DNA of 6,809 nucleotides from an uncultured Prevotella sp. (GTDB taxonomy: Bacteria; Bacteroidota; Bacteroidia; Bacteroidales; Bacteroidaceae). Position numbers and translations under genes: made by a program. How positions within the stretch are numbered: position 1 is the stretch's first letter; each line of letters opens with the position of its first letter. Positions 6,719 through 6,809 of the stretch are shown here, one piece after another. Location: NCBI GenBank assembly GCA_947072805.1, contig CAMTJK010000168.1, positions 1-6,809 on the forward strand, written 5' to 3'. Under the pieces are notes generated by a model. It ran no database searches, was not told the origin of the DNA, and saw nothing but the letters and a program-made list of their open reading frames with translations.

Positions 6719-6773
6719 GCAAATATACGTATATTATGTATATTATGTATAATAATGCGTAGGATATATTTGC
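6719..6773. repeat. Perfect 9-bp inverted repeat enclosing tandem 9-bp repeats
   Basis: GCAAATATA at 6719-6727 and TATATTTGC at 6765-6773 are perfect inverted copies separated by 37 bases. Inside lie two exact tandem copies of ATATTATGT (6731-6739 and 6740-6748), flanked by related but imperfect units (ATATACGT at 6723-6730; ATAATAATGCGT at 6749-6760). Each arm contains a -7-like TATATTTG pointing outwards, so the block may be a divergent control region. It is AT-rich, so some of this could be chance. Confidence 0.55.
6720..6727 (-). promoter_or_regulatory. Putative -7 promoter element of the lipoprotein operon
   Basis: Read on the minus strand this is TATATTTG, a full match to the Bacteroidetes TAnnTTTG element. 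Transcription would begin near 6713, giving a leader of about 80 bases before the ATG at 6632. No good TTTG -33 box is present 19-21 bases upstream (only TTAT at 6752-6749), and the place is filled by the tandem repeats. A mirror-image TATATTTG at 6765-6772 on the plus strand could drive a gene beyond the window edge. Confidence 0.4.
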
Positions 6774-6809
6774 TATTTATAAAAAATTAACTCAAATAGT
6801 ACGTGATTG

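Noticed and set aside
6773..6799. CTATTT / AAATAG inverted repeat near the right edge
   Set aside because: Six-base arms with a 15-base AT-rich spacer are expected by chance in such sequence.

Overview
The window looks like a piece of a Bacteroidales (phylum Bacteroidota) chromosome, perhaps Prevotellaceae, Muribaculaceae or Bacteroidaceae; I cannot place the genus. The reasons are lipoproteins with acidic residues just after the lipidated cysteine, a TonB-dependent receptor paired with a DUF4249 lipoprotein, genes without recognisable Shine-Dalgarno sequences, and upstream sequences matching the Bacteroidetes -7 promoter element TAnnTTTG.

Layout. Positions 1-172 are an AT-rich upstream region with a candidate Pho box (three 7-base units phased at 11 bp) and a good -7 element. 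It is followed by one plus-strand gene (173-2416) for a PiT-family inorganic phosphate transporter with a soluble, helical, probably PhoU-like C-terminal domain. A 24-base convergent gap and a small hairpin separate it from three tightly spaced minus-strand genes, read right to left: a glycine- and aspartate-rich lipoprotein of unknown function (6632-5352), a TonB-dependent outer-membrane receptor (5337-3304) and a DUF4249 lipoprotein (3286-2441). The gaps between them are 14 and 17 bases, so they are probably one operon. Its promoter probably lies in the AT-rich region 6633-6809, which holds a perfect 9-bp inverted repeat flanking tandem 9-bp repeats.

Working model. The plus-strand gene imports phosphate across the inner membrane, perhaps under phosphate-starvation control. 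The minus-strand genes would form a cell-surface uptake system: the receptor makes the TonB-driven outer-membrane channel, DUF4249 is its usual surface partner, and the first lipoprotein is a possible extra surface component. The substrate cannot be read from the sequence. The least conventional signals are the phased repeats before the phosphate transporter, a very stable hairpin inside the receptor's signal-peptide codons, and the repeat architecture upstream of the lipoprotein operon. I see no tRNA, rRNA, CRISPR array, insertion sequence or integrase.
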